Source: Hyphomicrobiales bacterium
GTDB taxonomy: Bacteria; Pseudomonadota; Alphaproteobacteria; Rhizobiales; JAJFHB01
Assembly (NCBI GenBank): GCA_021775615.1
Contig: JAJFHL010000383.1
Location: forward strand, 1 to 58,107
Direction of reading: 5' to 3'
Length of the DNA stretch: 58,107 nucleotides
Positions 54,378 through 58,107 of this stretch are shown piece after piece; the stretch's first letter is position 1; each line of letters starts with the position of its first letter. A model generated the notes under the pieces. The model was not told the DNA's origin and made no database searches. It saw only the letters and a list, made by a program, of their open reading frames with translations. Both the position numbers and the translations under genes were made by a program.

Positions 54378-55751
54378 TCAGCCACCGCTTGCAAGGTTGG
54401 TCGAGAAGAACTGGCCGACCGCTTTCACCAGCGCGGCAGAGACCTTGTCGCGCCATTTTTTAGACAGCAGCAAGGCTTCGTCCTGGCGATTCGAGATATA
54501 GCCGAGCTCCAGGAGTATGGATGGTATGTCAGGCGCCTTCAGCACGCGAAAGCCGGCCTGGCGGTGCGGGACGCGCGTCAGTCGGGTCGCCGAATCAAGT
54601 CGTTTGACCACCATCTTCGCAAACGCCACTGACGATTTGTTTGTTGCCCGCTGCGCCAGATCGATGAGTATACCGGTGACGTCGCCGTTCTGCGTGGCCA
54701 GATCGACGCCGGCGATCAGGTCAGCCTTGTTCTCCCGCGCGGCGAGCGCGGCGGCCTCCTTGTCCGAAGCACGGTCCGAGAGCGTGTAGACCGTGGCGCC
54801 ACGCACCGTGGCCCTGCGGCTGCCGATGGCATCGGCATGGACCGCAATGAACAGGTCGCCATTGTGTTCGCGCGCGAATTTCACCCTGTCATGAAGCTTG
54901 ACGAAGGTGTCCGTGCTGCGCGTCATGAAGACACGGTAGCGCCCGGTTGCTTGCAGTTTTCGCCGCAGCGTCTTGGCGAATTCAAGGACCACTGTCTTTT
55001 CCGCCGTGCCCCTTCGCCCGACCGCACCAGGATCAACACCGCCATGCCCGGCATCGATAATGATGACCGGCTTTCGCGGTTTCGGCTTGGGAATCGGCAC
55101 CAGTGGCGTGCGCACGCTTGCCGTTCGCTTCACCTGTCCCCTGCGCGGATTGGGCTGTGGCAGCGGAAGCAAGGCATATGAGGGTTCGGCCGAACGCGTG
55201 CGGGGCGCCTTCGGGTCGTCGGCTTTCTTCGGGTCCACGAGTTTGTTGATCTTTGCGAATGTGCCGCGATCGGTCCGCACAAGATCCACCACCAGGCGCG
55301 CCGGCTGTCCATTTTGTGGCTTCAGAACGAAAGACTTCTCGATCAGTACGGGCTCTGCGGTGTCGAGCACGATCCTCGATTTTCCGGCGGCGAACAGTCC
55401 ATACCGGTACGCGGTCACCAGCCCGTGCCCGTTGGCCCCGAGCCCCGGGGGAAACTGAAAGTTGACCTCCGGCATGTCGATGATGACCCGGAAAGGATCG
55501 GCCAGGACATAGACGCTGAACCCGACACTGCCGGACAGATCGGCAACAAAGCGCGTTCGATCGAGATCGCCGCCAAGCCGCGCCGCGGTCGCGACCGGAA
55601 TCGTCCGGGCTTCCTGAGCGGTGCCGGTACCGGTCATGCCCGATGCCGCAAGGCACAGAACAACCGCAATCAGAAAGGCAACACACGCGTGTTTCGCGTG
55701 TTGCAGACACGGCTGGCAGATTTTGTGGAGCACTTCCACCTGAACTCGCAC
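54378..55751 (-). CDS. N-acetylmuramoyl-L-alanine amidase (AmiC type)
   Basis: The enzyme cleaves the bond between muramic acid and L-Ala to separate daughter cells. The 457-residue precursor has an N-terminal hydrophobic signal (ACVAFLIAVVLCLAASG), an AMIN domain for envelope targeting (TRFVADLSGSVGFSVYVLADPFRVIIDMPEV), a Pro-rich linker and an Amidase_3 domain. Zinc ligands and catalytic Glu are visible in IIIDAGHGGVDPGAVG, EKTVVLEFAKTLRRKL, LFIAVHADAIG and SILLELGYISNRQDE. The start is uncertain: GTG at 55751 is the longest; GTG at 55739 or 55733 gives a shorter signal. Conserved neighbour of rne and PBP1A in alphaproteobacteria. Confidence 0.93.
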   Translation of the reverse strand: MRVQVEVLHKICQPCLQHAKHACVAFLIAVVLCLAASGMTGTGTAQEARTIPVATAARLGGDLDRTRFVADLSGSVGFSVYVLADPFRVIIDMPEVNFQFPPGLGANGHGLVTAYRYGLFAAGKSRIVLDTAEPVLIEKSFVLKPQNGQPARLVVDLVRTDRGTFAKINKLVDPKKADDPKAPRTRSAEPSYALLPLPQPNPRRGQVKRTASVRTPLVPIPKPKPRKPVIIIDAGHGGVDPGAVGRRGTAEKTVVLEFAKTLRRKLQATGRYRVFMTRSTDTFVKLHDRVKFAREHNGDLFIAVHADAIGSRRATVRGATVYTLSDRASDKEAAALAARENKADLIAGVDLATQNGDVTGILIDLAQRATNKSSVAFAKMVVKRLDSATRLTRVPHRQAGFRVLKAPDIPSILLELGYISNRQDEALLLSKKWRDKVSAALVKAVGQFFSTNLASGG

Positions 55752-56543
55752 CCTGAGCGACTGTCAAATCCCACTCTCTTCATCTTGCTTAATGCGGGTT
55801 AACCTTTGGTTTCCAAATCGCAGAAGGTCGGGCATGGCCACGCTTTTCTTGCCCTAAACTCGTAAGCTACGGCTGCGCTTACCATATTCTCTCTGACCGG
55901 CGGGATTGATAGGCGCTTGCAATGCGTCCCTTCTCTCCGTAATAAGGACGCGTGAAAGGTTTCAGTTCGGGTGGTTTCGCCACACATCGACGCAGTTGGT
56001 TGGCCCGGTCTGACCGTGGTTCGGAAAAGTAACCGGGCGGGCGGTGGCGAAATCGAGTTGAGGCACCAGCGAACGGCGTCATACGGCGCACGAACGCTTA
56101 AAATGCGGCCTGACGTTATCCGAACTCATCGATGTAATGGAGCTAACTGGCAAGGATTGTTCACAGTTCAGATGAATGCAGTCCAAGCGGTTTTCGACCT
56201 GCCATTCGGCGGGTCAATGAATGATCCGGGCACCGATTGTACGGCCGGATTGAGTCAATAGAAGCTGTGCTTTCCGGCATGTCCGGAAAGTGTATGTTGG
56301 AAGAAAAATGAACCAGACCCCCGCATCCGGCAGCGCATTGTCGATTCGGAGTTTGCCCCCGGGAGCGATGAGCATCGCACCGATGGGGCCGCCGTTGAGG
56401 CGCCCGAACGATCGCGGATTTAACGCCGGCGGGATGTCTAAAGAATTTTTCAGTTTGTGCGCAGGTGCGCGGAGCCGCCCGGGACGAAACAGCATCCCAC
56501 ACGGGCCGCCCCATGGTTCGCGCTGCGCCGGAGATTTCAAAAA
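55752..56543. promoter_or_regulatory. amiC-rne divergent region with long rne leader
   Basis: The 792-bp gap holds both promoters but no convincing gene. A perfect 8-bp hairpin with a 5-base loop (CTTTCCGG / CCGGAAAG, 56270-56290) lies about 255 bases before rne, followed by a GC-rich, self-complementary stretch and a U-rich patch (AAAGAATTTTTCAG, 56440-56453). Autoregulatory RNase E leaders in other bacteria have this kind of hairpin-plus-U-rich design; here it is a suggestion. TTGACA on the minus strand at 55767-55762 is too close to the amidase start to use as its -35 box. Confidence 0.45.
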
Positions 56544-58107
56544 ATGGGTAACAAGATGCTTATCGACGCCGGCCACCCGGAAGAGACCCGGGTCGTCGTG
56601 GCGCGCAACAACAACAGGATCGAAGAGCTAGACTACGAGGCGGCTTCCCGCAAACAGCTCAGAGGCAACATATACCTCGCCAAGGTCACACGGGTCGAAC
56701 CGTCCCTGCAGGCGGCGTTTGTCGACTACGGCGGAAACCGGCACGGATTTCTCGCCTTCAACGAAATTCATCCTGACTACTATCAGATACCGATCGCCGA
56801 CCGGCAGGCGCTGCTCGAGCAGCAAGCCGCCGACGACCGGGCCGATGAAGAATCGGACGACGGCGAAAGCACCTCGAAGCGCGGCTCGTCCCGCGGCTCG
56901 CGCGGCCGCAGGAAGGCCGCGGCAACTCGGGCCGAGGTAGATGACACCGTCTCAGAGGCGAGTGAAGACGATGCATCGGAAGATGATGCTTCGGAAGACG
57001 AGCCATCTGATGATACGCCGGACGAAACCGAGCTGACGGAAGCCGGCGGCGAAAACGGTGCCGGCGATGACGACGAATCGGAAAACGCCGATGCGGCGGA
57101 TGACCAGGTCGAATCGATTGGCGCCGGCGATGCCATGGAAGACGTGCCGGTCCGCAAAGCGCCGCGGCGCCGGGCCTACAAAATCCAGGAAGTCATCAAG
57201 CGCCGCCAGATCATCCTGGTGCAGGTCGTCAAGGAAGAGCGCGGCAACAAGGGCGCCGCGCTGACCACCTACCTTTCGCTGGCCGGCCGCTATTGCGTTC
57301 TCATGCCCAACACCGCACGCGGCGGCGGCATTTCGCGCAAGATCACCGACGCTCAGGACAGAAAGCGACTGAAGGACGTTGCCAGGTCAGCCGAGGTTCC
57401 CGACGGAATGGGCCTCATTGTCCGCACCGCCGGCGCCGACCGGACCAAGGCGGAGGTCAAGCGGGACTTCGATTATCTTTTGCGGCTTTGGGAGAACGTG
57501 CGCGATCTCACGCTGGAGTCCAGTGCTCCGTGCCTGGTCTACGAAGAAGGCAGCCTGATCAAGCGGTCCATCCGCGATCTGTATAACAAGGATGTCGATA
57601 CGGTCCTTGTGGAAGGTGACGACGCCTACCGGGAGGCCAAGGATTTCATGCGCATGCTGATGCCCAGTCATGCCAAGAACGTCCAGGCGTACAAGGATCC
57701 TCAGCCGATCTTCATCCGCAATCAGATCGAGTCGCAGCTCGATGCGCTTTTCAGTTCCCATTGCAGCCTGAAGTCGGGCGGGTATCTGGTTCTCAATCAG
57801 ACCGAGGCACTGGTCGCCGTCGACGTCAACTCCGGCAAGTCGACCAAAGAGCATAATATCGAGGATACCGCTCTGAGAACCAATCTCGAAGCCGCCGAGG
57901 AGGTAGCGCGGCAATTGCGGCTGCGTGATCTGGCTGGCCTGATCGTTATCGATTTCATCGACATGGAAGAAAAGCGCAACAACCGCGCGGTCGAACGCAA
58001 GCTGAAGGACAAACTCAAGGACGATCGCGCCCGCATCCAGGTTGGCCGGATCAGTCACTTCGGCCTTCTGGAGATGTCGCGCCAGCGTATGCGTTCCGGG
58101 ATGCTTG
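56544..58107 (+). CDS. rne: Ribonuclease E (3' truncated by window)
   Basis: RNase E starts bulk mRNA decay and rRNA and tRNA maturation. The 521 codons present start NKMLIDAGHPEETRVVVA; the S1 domain (YLAKVTRVEPSLQAAFVDYGGNRHGFLAF) is interrupted near residues 100-205 by an acidic Ser/Asp/Glu-rich insertion, typical of alphaproteobacteria. The DNase I-like subdomain shows the magnesium aspartates Asp427 (AVDVNSGKS) and Asp470 (VIDFIDM). The Zn-link and C-terminal scaffold lie outside the window. ATG at 56544 has GGAG about ten bases upstream; ATG 56556 would lose the conserved first residues. The RNA helicase at 29009 may be a degradosome partner (inference). Confidence 0.96.
   Translation, partial: MGNKMLIDAGHPEETRVVVARNNNRIEELDYEAASRKQLRGNIYLAKVTRVEPSLQAAFVDYGGNRHGFLAFNEIHPDYYQIPIADRQALLEQQAADDRADEESDDGESTSKRGSSRGSRGRRKAAATRAEVDDTVSEASEDDASEDDASEDEPSDDTPDETELTEAGGENGAGDDDESENADAADDQVESIGAGDAMEDVPVRKAPRRRAYKIQEVIKRRQIILVQVVKEERGNKGAALTTYLSLAGRYCVLMPNTARGGGISRKITDAQDRKRLKDVARSAEVPDGMGLIVRTAGADRTKAEVKRDFDYLLRLWENVRDLTLESSAPCLVYEEGSLIKRSIRDLYNKDVDTVLVEGDDAYREAKDFMRMLMPSHAKNVQAYKDPQPIFIRNQIESQLDALFSSHCSLKSGGYLVLNQTEALVAVDVNSGKSTKEHNIEDTALRTNLEAAEEVARQLRLRDLAGLIVIDFIDMEEKRNNRAVERKLKDKLKDDRARIQVGRISHFGLLEMSRQRMRSGML

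Noticed and set aside
55789-55802. CtrA-like site TTAA-N6-TTAA upstream of the amidase
   Set aside because: The CtrA consensus has seven bases between the half-sites; here there are six.
55971-56261. 96-codon open frame between the amidase and rne
   Set aside because: Codon pattern is unlike the neighbours, no ribosome-binding site, no recognisable domain.

Overview
The window is 58.1 kb of GC-rich DNA with dense bacterial gene packing. It looks like chromosomal core sequence of an alphaproteobacterium, most likely Hyphomicrobiales (Rhizobiales). The reasons are gene content and order: a phasin gene beside clpS-clpA; iscR-iscS-sufB-sufC-sufD-sufS-sufT-sufA in one run; prfB, PBP1A, an AmiC-type amidase and rne in a row; an Lrp-type regulator divergent from a PutA that has no DNA-binding domain; and DUF1489. 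This placement is inferred from protein families, not from a search. I see no rRNA, tRNA, CRISPR array, prophage or complete insertion sequence.

Layout. 1-8.1 kb: the end of a type-B carboxylesterase, a secreted protein of unknown function, clpA, clpS, a phasin with a clearly readable promoter, a penicillin-binding D,D-carboxypeptidase with a SPOR domain, and a membrane J-domain protein paired with a VWA protein. 8.1-13.3 kb: putA, its divergent regulator putR, panC and a DUF1489 gene. 13.3-22.7 kb: methylcrotonyl-CoA carboxylase alpha and beta subunits, about 4.7 kb apart, with a persulfide-dioxygenase-like MBL protein, an alpha/beta hydrolase, an AraC regulator, a DUF4142 protein and a Tat-exported cupredoxin between them; then an ICMT-like methyltransferase and a MarR regulator. 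22.8-28.8 kb: katG divergent from aqpZ, then a two-gene unit made of a cobalamin-binding, possibly glutamate-mutase-like fusion protein and a ProC-like reductase. 29-31.7 kb: a DEAD-box helicase and a diguanylate cyclase. 31.7-39.5 kb: the SUF iron-sulfur assembly operon, ending in a TfoX-domain gene. 39.9-46.8 kb: an alpha/beta hydrolase, a 263-bp MITE-like element, anmK, tyrS and a very large AsmA-like envelope protein. 47-58.1 kb: bcp, DUF455, an M23 peptidase overlapping a bactofilin gene, prfB with a programmed +1 frameshift, PBP1A, an amidase, and the first 521 codons of rne.

How the genes work together. Cell-envelope growth is heavily represented: the carboxypeptidase, PBP1A, amidase, M23 peptidase with bactofilin, AnmK and the AsmA-like protein. 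Protein and RNA quality control is the second theme: ClpAS, RNase E, the RNA helicase and the J-domain protein. The SUF operon has a sigma70-like promoter whose -35 box lies inside a perfect palindrome, as expected if IscR represses its own operon. The phasin promoter has a TGCACTGCA-type operator in its spacer, as expected for a PhaR-type regulator of polyhydroxybutyrate granule proteins.

The least understood item is the cobalamin-binding protein with its ProC-like partner (26239-28789). The most unusual sequence structure is the MITE-like element at 40590-40852, which sits exactly between the stop codons of two convergent genes without damaging either.
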